Shown here: positions 34,991 through 44,097 of the stretch, in pieces
How positions within the stretch are numbered: the first letter of the stretch is position 1
How the letters are laid out: each line of letters begins with the position of its first letter
DNA from: Arthrobacter castelli DSM 16402
Lineage (GTDB): Bacteria > Actinomycetota > Actinomycetes > Actinomycetales > Micrococcaceae
Reading direction: 5' to 3'
Assembly (NCBI RefSeq): GCF_000430705.1
Contig: NZ_AUMN01000029.1
Location: forward strand, 1 to 54,702
DNA length: 54,702 nt
Translations under genes and position numbers: made by a program
Notes under the pieces: model-generated
Told to the model about the DNA's origin: nothing
Seen by the model: only the letters and a program-made list of their open reading frames with translations
Database searches by the model: none

Positions 34991-35005
34991 AACGCGGACC
35001 TCTTT

Positions 35006-37075
35006 CTAAGACTGGGCCTGGATGGCCGTGATCGCGACGGTGTTGACAATGTCGTCGACTGTGCAGCCGCGGGACAAGTCGTTAACCGGCTTGCGCAGTC
35101 CCTGCAGCACGGGTCCGACGGCGACCGCTCCGGAGGATTGCTGCACCGCCTTGTACGTGTTGTTGCCTGTATTCAGGTCGGGGAATATAAAGACTGTGGC
35201 CTGTCCGGCCACACTCGATTCGGGAAGCTTGGATTCGGCCACCGAGGCATTGACCGCGGCGTCGTACTGTATGGGGCCCTCCACCGGCAGTTCCGGACGC
35301 CGTTCGCGCAGCAGGTCGGTCGCGCGGCGCACTTCGCTCACTGATCCGCCGGAACCGGATGAGCCAGTGGAGTAGGAGAGCATGGCCACCCTTGGATCGA
35401 CGCCGAACTCCGCTGCGGTGTCGGCCGAAGCGGAGGCAATATCGGCCAGTTGTTCCTCGTCCGGCTCCGGATTGACGGCGCAATCCCCATAGACCAGGAC
35501 CCGGTCCTGCAACAGCATCAGGAACACCGAGGAAACGATCTTGACGTCCTCACGTGTCTTAATGAATTCGAGGGCCGGCCGGATCGTGTTGGCCGTGGTG
35601 TGCGCGGCTCCGGACACCATGCCGTCCGAATGCCCGAGATGGACCATCATGGTGCCGAAATATGCCCCCTCGGCCATTCTTTCGCGCGCGGTGGGCATAT
35701 CGAGGCCCTTGTGCTCCCGCAGCCGGAAGTATTCGGTGGCGAACTCTTCCCGCAGGTCACTGGTTTCCGGGTCCACCAGGTTGATTCCCTGCAGTTCCAC
35801 GCCTTCATTGGCGGCCAGCTCCCGCACCCGGCGTTCCGGTCCGAGGATGGTCAGCTCGCAGACGTCGCGGCGATACAGGATCTCCGCCGCCTGCAGGATC
35901 CGGGCATCCAGTCCCTCCGGCAGCACGATGTGCATCCGGTCGGCCCGTGCCCGGTCTACCAGACCGTGGAGGAAGCGCAGCGGCGTCATCCGTTCCGCCC
36001 TCGGCAGGGTCAACCGGTCGACAAGTTCCGCCTCATCCACCACGTTGGACCAGGCGCCCAGCGCGGCGGCGGTGCGGCGCGGCCGGTTTCCGGTGATTTC
36101 CCCGCGCACTTCGCTGACCAGCCGGGCGGTGGAATAGGTGTCGGCCGGGTGGGCCAGCACCGGGAACGGCGCCTCATCGAGCAGCGACGCGATATTCGGG
36201 TCAGGCTCGAGGCCGCCGGTGAGCACCACCCCGGCAGGCACAGGGAACTCGGCCGACAAGGCCGAGGCGAGCGTGGCCACCAGCACGTCCGCGCGGTCGC
36301 CCGGAACAATCACCAAGGCTCCTTCGCCCAATTCGGCCAGGAAGTTGCCCACATTCATCGCCGCCACCTTGGTGACGGCGATCTCCCGCTCCAGATTCCG
36401 GTTCCCGGCCACCTGCCGCAGTTGCAGCTGGTCGGCGACCTCCGCCATCGTCGGCCGTGATACCTCCGGAATTTCCTCCAGCACGTAGACCGGTCGCCTG
36501 GAGGCTCCGGGACGGACGGCCGCGGCAATCCGTCCCGATTCCCCGTCGTCGGCACGGTTGACCATCATGGCCAGCAGCGAACAGTTGGCGGCGGCGAGCT
36601 CGCGGCGGGCGACGTCGACGGCATCGGCCGCTTCTGCGGCGGTGAGCCCCGCGGCGCTGACCACCGCCAGCACGAGGCAGCCGAGATTGTTGGCCAGCCG
36701 CGCGTTCAGGTCGAACTCGACGGCGGCATCCTGCCCGGTCAGGCTGGTGCCCTCGACGATGACAATGTCGCATTCATCGGCGATCCGGCCATAGATCTCC
36801 ACACAGGCGGTGTCGATTTCATCGCGCCGTCCGCTGGCCAGCAGGCTGCGTGCCTCGGCGGTTCCGAGTCCGGCCCGGCACCGTGATTGAGGCAGGTCGA
36901 ACTGGTGGCCAATCATGGCGACGACCGGATCGGCCGAGGGGTCGTCGCCCTCGGAAATCGGGCGGAAGAAGCCGATTTTGTCGGCCCGCCGGTGCAGGGT
37001 GTCGGCCAGGCCAAGGCTGATCAGCGCCTCCCCGGACCCGGGTGTCATCGCACTGACATAGATTCCCTTGGCCAC
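35006..37075 (-). CDS. pta: Phosphate acetyltransferase
   Basis: 689 aa. N-terminal P-loop-like CobD/DRTGG region (AKGIYVSAMTPGSGEALISLG, IVEGTSLTG), a central DRTGG domain (about 210-330), and the catalytic PTA domain at the C-terminus (HIVLPEGLDARILQAAEILY, LGHSDGMVSGAAHTTANTIR, STGSSGSGGSVSEVRRATDL, FPDLNTGNNTYKAVQ). It makes acetyl phosphate from acetyl-CoA. GTG 37075 is chosen since GAGGAGG lies 6 nt before; the frame is open to 37120 but that part is not conserved. The downstream gene is ackA, the usual Pta-AckA pair. Confidence 0.93.
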   Translation of the reverse strand: MAKGIYVSAMTPGSGEALISLGLADTLHRRADKIGFFRPISEGDDPSADPVVAMIGHQFDLPQSRCRAGLGTAEARSLLASGRRDEIDTACVEIYGRIADECDIVIVEGTSLTGQDAAVEFDLNARLANNLGCLVLAVVSAAGLTAAEAADAVDVARRELAAANCSLLAMMVNRADDGESGRIAAAVRPGASRRPVYVLEEIPEVSRPTMAEVADQLQLRQVAGNRNLEREIAVTKVAAMNVGNFLAELGEGALVIVPGDRADVLVATLASALSAEFPVPAGVVLTGGLEPDPNIASLLDEAPFPVLAHPADTYSTARLVSEVRGEITGNRPRRTAAALGAWSNVVDEAELVDRLTLPRAERMTPLRFLHGLVDRARADRMHIVLPEGLDARILQAAEILYRRDVCELTILGPERRVRELAANEGVELQGINLVDPETSDLREEFATEYFRLREHKGLDMPTARERMAEGAYFGTMMVHLGHSDGMVSGAAHTTANTIRPALEFIKTREDVKIVSSVFLMLLQDRVLVYGDCAVNPEPDEEQLADIASASADTAAEFGVDPRVAMLSYSTGSSGSGGSVSEVRRATDLLRERRPELPVEGPIQYDAAVNASVAESKLPESSVAGQATVFIFPDLNTGNNTYKAVQQSSGAVAVGPVLQGLRKPVNDLSRGCTVDDIVNTVAITAIQAQS

Positions 37076-37241
37076 GTGCACCTCCTCTGGCTCCGCCGTC
37101 GGCGCGGTACCTGCACCCATCCTGCCAAACCCCCTGTTACGTGACCAGCGCCAGGGTTACGTGGCTGGTGTGAGGCCGTTTGTGCGCCGGTTATGCGCCA
37201 CGTACCATTCATGAGGTTTTGTCGTGAGAGAAGGAGCAAAC

Positions 37242-38522
37242 GTGGCTGAGTCTGTGACCACGCAGGAGGCCGGCGAAGAGAAGCCGAAGTGGCGGATTGT
37301 CGGTCCCGGCATCGTCGCGGCGGCCACCGGTGTCGGGGCCGGCGACCTGGTGGCGACCGCGCTGGCCGGCAGCCTGTACGGGTACGTGCTGCTGTGGGCG
37401 GCAGTGCTCGGCTGCATCTTCAAGATCATCCTGGTCGAAGGAACCGGCCGATGGTACCTGTCCACCGGCAAGACAATCTTCCAGGGCTGGCGCTCGCTGG
37501 GCATCTGGACCAGCTGGTACTTCGGCATCTACGTGGTGTTGTGGGGCTTCGTCTACGGTGCGTCCGGGATGGCGTCGGCGGCTTTGCCGTTGGCGGCGCT
37601 GTTCCCGGCCGTCCCGCTCAACGTGTTTGCCATCGCCTCGGGCCTGGTGGCACTGGTGCTGGTCTGGTTCGGCAAATATGGCGGACTGGAGAAGATCATG
37701 ACGGTGCTGGTCGGGATCCTGTTCGTCTCCGTTGTCGGATCCGCCATCCTCGCGGTCCCCAACCTTGGCGGCATCATGTCCGGACTGGTTCCCAGGATTC
37801 CCGAAGGCTCCATGTTCTACGTGCTCGGCATCGCCGGCGGCGTCGGGGGAACCATCACCTTGGCGGCCTACGGTTACTGGCTCAAGGAGAAGGGCTGGAG
37901 CAAGCCGTCCTGGATGAGGGTGATGCGGATCGACAATTCCGTCGCCTACACGGTCACCGGGATCCTCGCGGTGGCGATGCTGATCGTCGGCGCCGAGCTG
38001 CTCTATTCGGCCAACATTGCGCTCTCCGAAGGCGGCGACGGGCTGATCGACCTGGCCGACGTCCTCGCCCAGCGATACGGCACCGTATGGTCGGTGATCT
38101 TCCTGGTCGGATTCTGGGCCGCTTCCTTCTCTTCCCTGATCGGGGTGTGGAACGGGGTGTCCCTGATGTTCGCTGACTTCGTGGTGAACTTCCGCAAGCA
38201 CCCCAAGGATCTGTCAGCCGACAAGGCGCCCTCATCCGGAAGCAAGCAAGCCAGGGCGTACATGCTGTGGCTGACGTTCCCGCCGATGCTGCTGTTGCTG
38301 GCGGGAAAGCCCTTCGCCATCATTGTCGCCTACGGTGTCCTCGGGTCTTTGTTCATGCCCTTCCTGGCCGTGACACTGCTGTGGCTGTTGAACACCAAGC
38401 GGGTGCCAAAGCGGTGGCGCAACGGTCCGGTGAGCAACGTGCTGCTGTCGCTGGTGGCGTTGGTGTTCATCGTGCTCGGTGCCCAGGAGCTCTACAACCA
38501 GATCGCGGCGCTGTTCGCCTGA
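37242..38522 (+). CDS. Nramp-family-related transporter lacking the canonical metal motifs
   Basis: 426 aa, 11-12 TM helices in the Nramp order (VGPGIVAAATGVGAGDLVAT at TM1, GTGRWYLSTGKTIFQGW, GLEKIMTVLVGILFVSVV, GGVGGTITLAAYGYWLKEKG at TM6). The usual TM1 motif DPGN is replaced by GAGD and the TM6 MPH motif by LAAYG, the two sites that bind Mn/Fe in true Nramp. It may therefore move something other than Mn(II). GTG 37242 is chosen because AAGGAG lies 5 nt before; the frame is open to 37224. Confidence 0.8.
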   Translation: MAESVTTQEAGEEKPKWRIVGPGIVAAATGVGAGDLVATALAGSLYGYVLLWAAVLGCIFKIILVEGTGRWYLSTGKTIFQGWRSLGIWTSWYFGIYVVLWGFVYGASGMASAALPLAALFPAVPLNVFAIASGLVALVLVWFGKYGGLEKIMTVLVGILFVSVVGSAILAVPNLGGIMSGLVPRIPEGSMFYVLGIAGGVGGTITLAAYGYWLKEKGWSKPSWMRVMRIDNSVAYTVTGILAVAMLIVGAELLYSANIALSEGGDGLIDLADVLAQRYGTVWSVIFLVGFWAASFSSLIGVWNGVSLMFADFVVNFRKHPKDLSADKAPSSGSKQARAYMLWLTFPPMLLLLAGKPFAIIVAYGVLGSLFMPFLAVTLLWLLNTKRVPKRWRNGPVSNVLLSLVALVFIVLGAQELYNQIAALFA

Positions 38523-38594
38523 CCCGCCTGTTCCGGGCTGTCCCTCCGGGGCGCGGGGGTTATCGGAACGGCGCCGGCATGGCAGACTAAAAGC

Positions 38595-38945
38595 ATGCTT
38601 GTTGCCTTTTCAATTGCACCCTCCGGAAGTCCCCAACAAAGCGAAGCCGCGGATCAGACCGGCGACGGCGCTTCGGTCCACGATGCTGTCGCGGCAGCGG
38701 TGAAGATAGTCCGCGACTCCGGCCTGCCCAATCACACCAGCTCGATGTTCACTGAAGTCGAGGGGGAATGGGACGAGGTGATGGATGTCGTCAAGCGCGC
38801 CACAGAGGCCGTCGGGCAATACGGCAGCCGCGTCTCTTTGGTGCTTAAGGCGGACATTCGACCGGGTCACAACGGCGAAATCACCGGCAAGGTTCAGCGG
38901 ATGGAAGCAGCCATCGATGGTGGCGACGGCGGGAGCGCACAGTGA
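38595..38945 (+). CDS. MTH1187-family thiamine-binding protein
   Basis: 116 aa, ferredoxin-like fold (MLVAFSIAPSG, SSMFTEVEGEWDEVMDVVKR, RVSLVLKADIRPG). The family (UPF0045/YkoF-like) binds thiamine-type ligands and is thought to sense or store them. ATG 38595; overlaps the O-methyltransferase start by 4 nt. Confidence 0.85.
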   Translation: MLVAFSIAPSGSPQQSEAADQTGDGASVHDAVAAAVKIVRDSGLPNHTSSMFTEVEGEWDEVMDVVKRATEAVGQYGSRVSLVLKADIRPGHNGEITGKVQRMEAAIDGGDGGSAQ

Positions 38946-39631
38946 AGGACCAGTGGAACGACGTCGACCGTTATCTCAAGGATACCGTCGTCGGGCCCGA
39001 TGAAGCGCTGGAGCAGGCCATCGGGGCCACCACCGAAGCCGGGATGCCGGCCATTGAAGTAACGGCGGCCCAAGGCAAACTCCTGATGCTGCTGGCCCGC
39101 ATCCGCGGAGCCAGGAAGGTGCTCGAAATCGGTACGCTCGGCGGTTTCAGCACCATCTGGTTGGCGCGGGGGATGGACGACGACGGCCGCGTGATCAGCT
39201 GCGAGTACGAACCCCGTCACGCCGAGGTGGCGCAGCGGAACCTGGAGCGTGCCGGCGTATCCGCCAAGGTCGATATCCGCGTCGGCGCAGCGCTGGACAC
39301 GTTGGACGGGTTGAAGGACGAGGCGCCGTTCGACCTGTTCTTTATCGACGCGGACAAGGCGAACAATCCCAAGTATCTCGAGTGGGCGGTGAAGCTCTCC
39401 CGGCCGGGCAGCGTGATTGTGCTGGACAACGTGGTCCGCGGCGGCAGCGTGCGCGACGGCGCCGTGGCCGAAGGGACCGGTGCCAGCGGAGGCACCGTCG
39501 AAGACGAGGATATCCGAGGTACCCGCGAGGCGCTGGAGTTGCTGGGCAGCCACCCGAACCTCGATTCCACGGCCATTCAGACCGTGGGGGCGAAGGGCTG
39601 GGACGGGTTCGCCCTCGCCGTCGTGGTTTAA
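38942..39631 (+). CDS. Class I O-methyltransferase (COMT/caffeoyl-CoA type)
   Basis: 229 aa. SAM-binding motif VLEIGTLGGFSTIWLARG, then FDLFFIDADKANNPKYLEWA and GSVIVLDNVVRGG, the last with metal-ligand Asp/Asn, as in divalent-metal catechol/caffeoyl-CoA O-methyltransferases. The substrate is not set by sequence. GTG start, overlapping the upstream gene (4 nt). Confidence 0.88.
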   Translation: MKDQWNDVDRYLKDTVVGPDEALEQAIGATTEAGMPAIEVTAAQGKLLMLLARIRGARKVLEIGTLGGFSTIWLARGMDDDGRVISCEYEPRHAEVAQRNLERAGVSAKVDIRVGAALDTLDGLKDEAPFDLFFIDADKANNPKYLEWAVKLSRPGSVIVLDNVVRGGSVRDGAVAEGTGASGGTVEDEDIRGTREALELLGSHPNLDSTAIQTVGAKGWDGFALAVVV

Positions 39632-39640
39632 GTAGCCTCA

Positions 39641-40195
39641 ATGCCGCACAGAGCTATGAACACCGCCGGTTTCACCATCCGCCGGGCCGTCCCGGCCGAC
39701 GCCGGCGCATATGCCCGCACCCACGTGCAGGCGTTGGGAGAAACCTACGCCCACCTGATGCCTGAAGAATTCCATCGTGATTACCAGGGACGGCTTGATG
39801 AGCTGACCGCCCGGCACGCCGGCCGGCTCGAAGCGGAAAACAGTGACGACGACGCCGGCAGCAGCTGGATCGGCCTCGATGAGGCGGGCGCCGTCGTCGG
39901 ATTTGCCGCGGCCGGGCCGCACCGCGACGCCGAATGGCAGCAGGGAGTCCCGCAGTCCTCCATAGAACTGGAACTTCACCATCTCTACACCTTGGTTCCC
40001 GCCCACGGATCCGGGCTGGGGCAACGACTGCTGGATGCCGCCATCGGCCACGAGCCGGCGTTCTTGTGGATCCTCAACGACAACCCGCGGGCGGAACGGT
40101 TCTACCGGCGCAACGGCTTCGCCCCGGATGGTTACTCCCTGCTGTGCGGGCGCAGCTGGTACCACAAACCGATGTTCCGGTTGGAGCGGCGCTGA
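39641..40195 (+). CDS. GNAT-family N-acetyltransferase
   Basis: 184 aa. Acetyl-CoA site LHHLYTLVPAHGSGLGQRLL (Q/RxxGxG/A type) and late NPRAERFYRRNGFAPDG, classic GNAT. The N-terminus FTIRRAVPADAGAYARTHV is usual. Acceptor unknown. Stop overlaps the next gene (TGATG). Confidence 0.88.
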   Translation: MPHRAMNTAGFTIRRAVPADAGAYARTHVQALGETYAHLMPEEFHRDYQGRLDELTARHAGRLEAENSDDDAGSSWIGLDEAGAVVGFAAAGPHRDAEWQQGVPQSSIELELHHLYTLVPAHGSGLGQRLLDAAIGHEPAFLWILNDNPRAERFYRRNGFAPDGYSLLCGRSWYHKPMFRLERR

Positions 40196-41118
40196 TGGCG
40201 GGCCGGAACACGCAGCAACCGGCAGACGGGTTCTACCCGATTGACACCGGTACGGCGGAGTTGATCTCGGATGGCGACCGTCCGGGCAGCTGGCTGCTGA
40301 AGGTCAACGGGGTGCAGAGCTCCCATGTGGACCAGGATGATCCGTTGCGCCTCGACTTCGAGTACATGCGGTGGATGGTTGCCCTGATCGAGTCGCATTG
40401 GGATCCGGACACCTCGCGTCGGGGTCCGGACGCCAAGTTCCGTGCCCTGCATCTGGGCGGCGGTGCCTGCTCCGTGGCACGGTATCTGGCGGCCGCCTAC
40501 CCCAACTCCCGCCAGGTTGTGGTCGAAATTGACGGCCGCCTCGCCGAATTGGTGCGTTCCTGGTTCGACATTCCCCGCGCGCCGCTGGTGAAGATCCGGG
40601 TGGGGGAAGCCCGCGAAGTGCTGGAGTCGCTCACCGACGGGAGCCGCAACCTGATTATCCGCGACGTATTCGCCGGCCCCTACACGCCTGACGAGCTGAC
40701 CACCGTCGAGTTCACCGAGCACGCGCAAAGGGTGCTAACCTCCGGCGGGATGTATATGGTCAACTGCGGCGATGCCCCGAATCTGTCCCGGGCCAAGCAG
40801 GAAATGGCCACCATCGGTTCAGTGTTCGCCCACACGGTCATCGTGGCCGACCCTCCGATGCTCAAGGGGCGCCGGTACGGCAACGTGATCATCGCCGGCA
40901 GCGACGTGCCGATCGGCGACGACCCGAAACTGGCCCGCCGGCTCCTCGGCGGCGGGGTGCCCGCGCAGCTGTGGGACGACGCGCGGGTGCGCCAGTTCAG
41001 CGCCGGGGCCGCCGTGCTGCGCGACGAAGACGGGGACGAAAGCGGGGACGAAGGGTTGAGCGGGCCGCGGACATCGCAGCACAGGAAGCCGCCGAGGTAC
41101 AGGAAGCCACTGAGGTAG
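40195..41118 (+). CDS. Spermidine-synthase-like (SpeE fold) protein
   Basis: 307 aa. The SAM-fold motif LHLGGGACSVARYLAAAYP is followed by VVVEIDGRLAELVRSWF and RDVFAGPYTPDELTTVEF. Classic spermidine synthases have a DGxxQ-type N-terminal motif (Gly-Gly-Asp-Asp loop); here it reads QSSHVDQDDP, so aminopropyl transfer is uncertain. Its start ATG 40195 overlaps the GNAT stop. Its stop codon (41116-41118) falls inside a palindromic repeat, and the last residues (RKPPRYRKPLR) are basic. Confidence 0.8.
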   Translation: MAGRNTQQPADGFYPIDTGTAELISDGDRPGSWLLKVNGVQSSHVDQDDPLRLDFEYMRWMVALIESHWDPDTSRRGPDAKFRALHLGGGACSVARYLAAAYPNSRQVVVEIDGRLAELVRSWFDIPRAPLVKIRVGEAREVLESLTDGSRNLIIRDVFAGPYTPDELTTVEFTEHAQRVLTSGGMYMVNCGDAPNLSRAKQEMATIGSVFAHTVIVADPPMLKGRRYGNVIIAGSDVPIGDDPKLARRLLGGGVPAQLWDDARVRQFSAGAAVLRDEDGDESGDEGLSGPRTSQHRKPPRYRKPLR

Positions 41119-41179
41119 CACCTTCGCCCCGAGATAGCCCCCTGCAACGGGCTACCTGACGGGCGCGGCGCTACCTCGG
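41111..41179. repeat. 69-bp dispersed palindromic element, copy B
   Basis: Outer arms TGAGGTAGC (41111-41119) and GCTACCTCGG (41170-41179) enclose an inner palindrome TAGCCCCCTGCAACGGGCTA. Plan and core match copy A at 9577-9646. A further GGGCTACCTCGG follows near 41197. The element contains the stop codon of the upstream gene, so it either inserted at the gene end or gave it a new end. Confidence 0.65.
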
Positions 41180-41242
41180 GGTGGGTGAGGGGGTGCGGGC
41201 TACCTCGGCGTCAACGGGCTGACTCGGCTGAACCAGCAGCCA

Positions 41243-42298
41243 TCACCCAGGGTAGACCCGGATTTCGCTGGCCTTGAGCTGCGCCCACAACCGCGAGCCC
41301 GGCGATAAGCCGAGGTCGGCCACCGCTGCCGGAGTGATGTCCGCGAGCACCTCAGGCGGGCCGGTCAGGTCGATGCGGGTCGTCAGCCCGTGGTTTTCCA
41401 GGCCGCGGATCTTCACGGGCCAACTGTTCCGGGCGCTTCCCACCGGATGGTCAACATGGAGGCTGACCGCAGTGGGGGAAAACGCCACCATAACCGGGCC
41501 CTGATGCGAGGAGGCCGCAGTGATCTGTCCGCCGTCGTCGAGCGACACCACAGTCCCGTCGCTGGTGCCCCGCAACAGATTCACGCCCACCAGATTCGCC
41601 ACATAGTCCGTCAGCGGATGCCTGGCGATCTGAGCCGGTGTTCCGTCTTGGATGACGCGCCCGTCCTGGACAATGAGCAGCCGGTCGGCCAGCACCATGG
41701 CGTCCAGCGGATCGTGAGTGACCAGCACGGTGATGCCGGTGAAGTCCCCCAGGTGTTCCTTCAATCCGGAGCGAACCTCGATTTTGGTGCTGGCATCCAG
41801 GGCGGCCAGCGGTTCGTCGAGGAGGAGCAACCGGGGGTCGGTGATCAACGCGCGTTCCAAGGCGATTCGCTGCGACTGGCCGCCGGAGAGCGATCCCGGC
41901 CGCTGCTGCGCGTAGCGTTCCATACCCAGCCGCTGCAGCGACGCGTACGCCCTGCTTCGTGCCTCGCTGCGTCGAACGCCGACTGCCCGGAGCCCGAAAG
42001 CGACATTGTCCACCACTGACAGGTGGGGAAACAGCAGATAGTCCTGGAACACCACGCCCACGGCCCGGCGCTCGGGCGGGACGAATACGTTGTCGTCTGC
42101 GTGGTCCAGCACCTCGCCGTCCAGGATGAGATGTCCGGCGGCCAGCGGCAGCAGTCCGGCCAGGCCACGCAGCGCGGTGCTTTTACCGGCGCCGTTTGGC
42201 CCCAGCAGCCCGACGGTTTCGCCCGCGCCGGCGGCGATATCGATGTCCACCGTGAACCCGGAACCGCGCCGCAGGCCGATGCTTCCGTCCAGGCTCAT
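41243..42298 (-). CDS. modC: ModC molybdate ABC transporter ATPase
   Basis: 351 aa. ABC domain about 1-230: Walker A GPNGAGKST, signature LSGGQSQRIALERA, Walker B LLLLDEPLAALD; a C-terminal TOBE/MOP domain (about 280-350) binds molybdate. ATG 42298 is chosen because it overlaps the modB stop (ATGA); the frame is open to 42316. Minus strand, last gene of modABC. Confidence 0.92.
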   Translation of the reverse strand: MSLDGSIGLRRGSGFTVDIDIAAGAGETVGLLGPNGAGKSTALRGLAGLLPLAAGHLILDGEVLDHADDNVFVPPERRAVGVVFQDYLLFPHLSVVDNVAFGLRAVGVRRSEARSRAYASLQRLGMERYAQQRPGSLSGGQSQRIALERALITDPRLLLLDEPLAALDASTKIEVRSGLKEHLGDFTGITVLVTHDPLDAMVLADRLLIVQDGRVIQDGTPAQIARHPLTDYVANLVGVNLLRGTSDGTVVSLDDGGQITAASSHQGPVMVAFSPTAVSLHVDHPVGSARNSWPVKIRGLENHGLTTRIDLTGPPEVLADITPAAVADLGLSPGSRLWAQLKASEIRVYPG

Positions 42299-43146
42299 GA
42301 GGCTGGACGGATCCACTTATCCCGCAGGATGACGAGCACGGCGATGGACACGGCCAGCAGCACGAGGCTGAGCACAATTGCTGCCTCCGGATCGGACTCC
42401 AGCGCCAAATAGACCGCAAGCGGCATGGTCTGCGTTTCACCCGGGAAATTGCCCGCGAAGGTGATGGTCGCGCCGAATTCTCCCAGCGCCCGGGCCCAGC
42501 ACAACACTGCTCCTGCACCAATGCCCGGAGCCGCCATCGGCAACGTCACCTTGCGGAAGATCAGCCACCGCGATGCCCCAAGTGTTGCGGCCGCCTCCTC
42601 GAACCTTTGGTCGGCGCCACGCAGGGCGCCGTCGACGGCGATCACCAGGAAAGGCATCGCCACGAACGCCTCGGCGACAATCACCCCCGCAGTGGTGAAA
42701 GGCAGCGAGACGCCGAACCATGATTGAAGGTATTGGCCGATCAGCCCGTTCCGTCCCAGCACGAGAAGCAGGGCCACACCGCCGACCACGGGGGGCAGCA
42801 CCAGAGGAACCGTGACGAGCGACCGGAGGAGGCGCCGGCCCGGAAACCGGCTGCGGGCCAGCAGCCAGGCCAGTGGAATCCCCAGCACCAGGCACAGCGC
42901 GGTTGCGGAGGTGGCCGCGATGAGCGACAACCGCAATGCGGCCAGCACGGCCGGGTCGGTGAGCCTGGTCAACAGCGTTCCCCACGGCGCTTCGAGCACC
43001 AGCCCCGCCAGCGGCAGCACCAGGAACGCCAGCCCGGCCACGGCGGGAATCACCAGCAGGGCAGGGATGGCACCGGCCCGATAACTGCGGGAGCGGTGAC
43101 TGCCGGATCGGTGGCCGACCCGATAGCTGCGGGCGGACCGGGTCAC
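42295..43146 (-). CDS. modB: ModB molybdate ABC transporter permease
   Basis: 283 aa, about six TM helices and the EAA loop (FEEAAATLGASRWLIFRKVT). ModB wording: GIPLAWLLARSRFPGRRLLR, LVLPPVVGGVALLLVLGRNG, LCWARALGEFGATITFAGNF. The N-terminus is rich in Arg, His and Ser (ARSYRVGHRSGSHRSRSYRA). GTG 43146 overlaps the modA stop. Confidence 0.93.
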   Translation of the reverse strand: MTRSARSYRVGHRSGSHRSRSYRAGAIPALLVIPAVAGLAFLVLPLAGLVLEAPWGTLLTRLTDPAVLAALRLSLIAATSATALCLVLGIPLAWLLARSRFPGRRLLRSLVTVPLVLPPVVGGVALLLVLGRNGLIGQYLQSWFGVSLPFTTAGVIVAEAFVAMPFLVIAVDGALRGADQRFEEAAATLGASRWLIFRKVTLPMAAPGIGAGAVLCWARALGEFGATITFAGNFPGETQTMPLAVYLALESDPEAAIVLSLVLLAVSIAVLVILRDKWIRPAS

Positions 43147-43979
43147 GAGCCGCCCGCCATGAATCCAAAGTCTGCAAGGGTCTGCTGCCCCTGCCGTGAC
43201 TGTACAAAGTCCACAAACGCGGCCGCCGCCTGCCGGTGCGGGGCTTGGTTCAACACGGCGATGTGGTAATCGTTGACCGCGGCATCGGAGGCCTCGAAGC
43301 CGAAGTCCTCAACCTCATCGCCGGCGGTGGCGGCGTCCGTGACATACACCAGCCCCGCGTCCGCTTCGCCCAGCGATACCTTGGTCAGCACGGCTTTGAC
43401 ATCCTGTTCCAACGTGTCCGGAGCAGGCTCCACCCCGGCGGCAGCGAAGGCCTCGCGGGCGGCCGCGCCGCACGGAACCTGCTCCACGCACAGCGCGATA
43501 GTCAATTCCTCCTGGGCAAAATCCCGCAGCCCGTCCACGCCGGCAGGGTTGCCTGCCGGCGTCACGATCCGCAGCTTGTTGTGTGCGAAGACCGCGGGAT
43601 CGGTGACGACGCCGGCGTCGACGACAGTGCGCATCTGCTGTTGATTGGCCGAGGCGAAAACGTCTGCAGGAGCGCCCCGTTCCAGCTGCCGGGCAAGCGT
43701 GGAACTGCCGGCAAAGTTGAACTGCACGTCGACTCCGGGGTGCTCCGCTTCGAAATCCTTTCCGATGGCGGTGAACGCTTCGCTCAATGATGCCGCCGCG
43801 AAGACTGTCACGTGGCCGGATACGTTTCCAGCCATTTGTTCAGGCTCGGGATCAGTGGAGGACGACGACGGCGGGTTCTGTCCCGCAGGGCCGCACGAAG
43901 CCAGCGCCATGGCGACAGCGGCCACGACGACGGCACGCCGAGGCAGTGCCCGCCACCGTCCGCCCTGCCGCCTGCGCAT
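43143..43979 (-). CDS. modA: ModA molybdate-binding lipoprotein
   Basis: 278 aa. Basic N-terminus, then a lipobox LASC (Cys29). ModA binding motifs: VFAAASLSEAFTAIGKDFE, NFAGSSTLARQLERGAPADV, LTKVSLGEADAGLVYVTDA. ATG 43979 has GGAGGG 6 nt before. It is the first gene of modABC, behind a promoter region with two palindromes. Confidence 0.94.
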   Translation of the reverse strand: MRRRQGGRWRALPRRAVVVAAVAMALASCGPAGQNPPSSSSTDPEPEQMAGNVSGHVTVFAAASLSEAFTAIGKDFEAEHPGVDVQFNFAGSSTLARQLERGAPADVFASANQQQMRTVVDAGVVTDPAVFAHNKLRIVTPAGNPAGVDGLRDFAQEELTIALCVEQVPCGAAAREAFAAAGVEPAPDTLEQDVKAVLTKVSLGEADAGLVYVTDAATAGDEVEDFGFEASDAAVNDYHIAVLNQAPHRQAAAAFVDFVQSRQGQQTLADFGFMAGGS

Positions 43980-44014
43980 AGTCGCCCTCCATCACCAAGT
44001 GCAGTCTCAGCGTG

Positions 44015-44060
44015 GCAAATTTGCGGGACAAAAACAAGACATTCATCCGCAATTGCGGAT
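44015..44060 (-). promoter_or_regulatory. Two palindromes upstream of modA (candidate operators)
   Basis: GCAAATTTGC (44015-44024) and the perfect 16-bp palindrome ATCCGCAATTGCGGAT (44045-44060) share a TTGCGG half and lie 36-81 nt before modA. Their centres are about 33 bp apart, near three helical turns. They are the likely binding sites for the HTH-TOBE protein encoded just upstream, or another molybdate-linked regulator. Confidence 0.6.
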
Positions 44061-44097
44061 TGAAAGGCCAGGATTCGCCGGATGTGCGGATCTCCGC

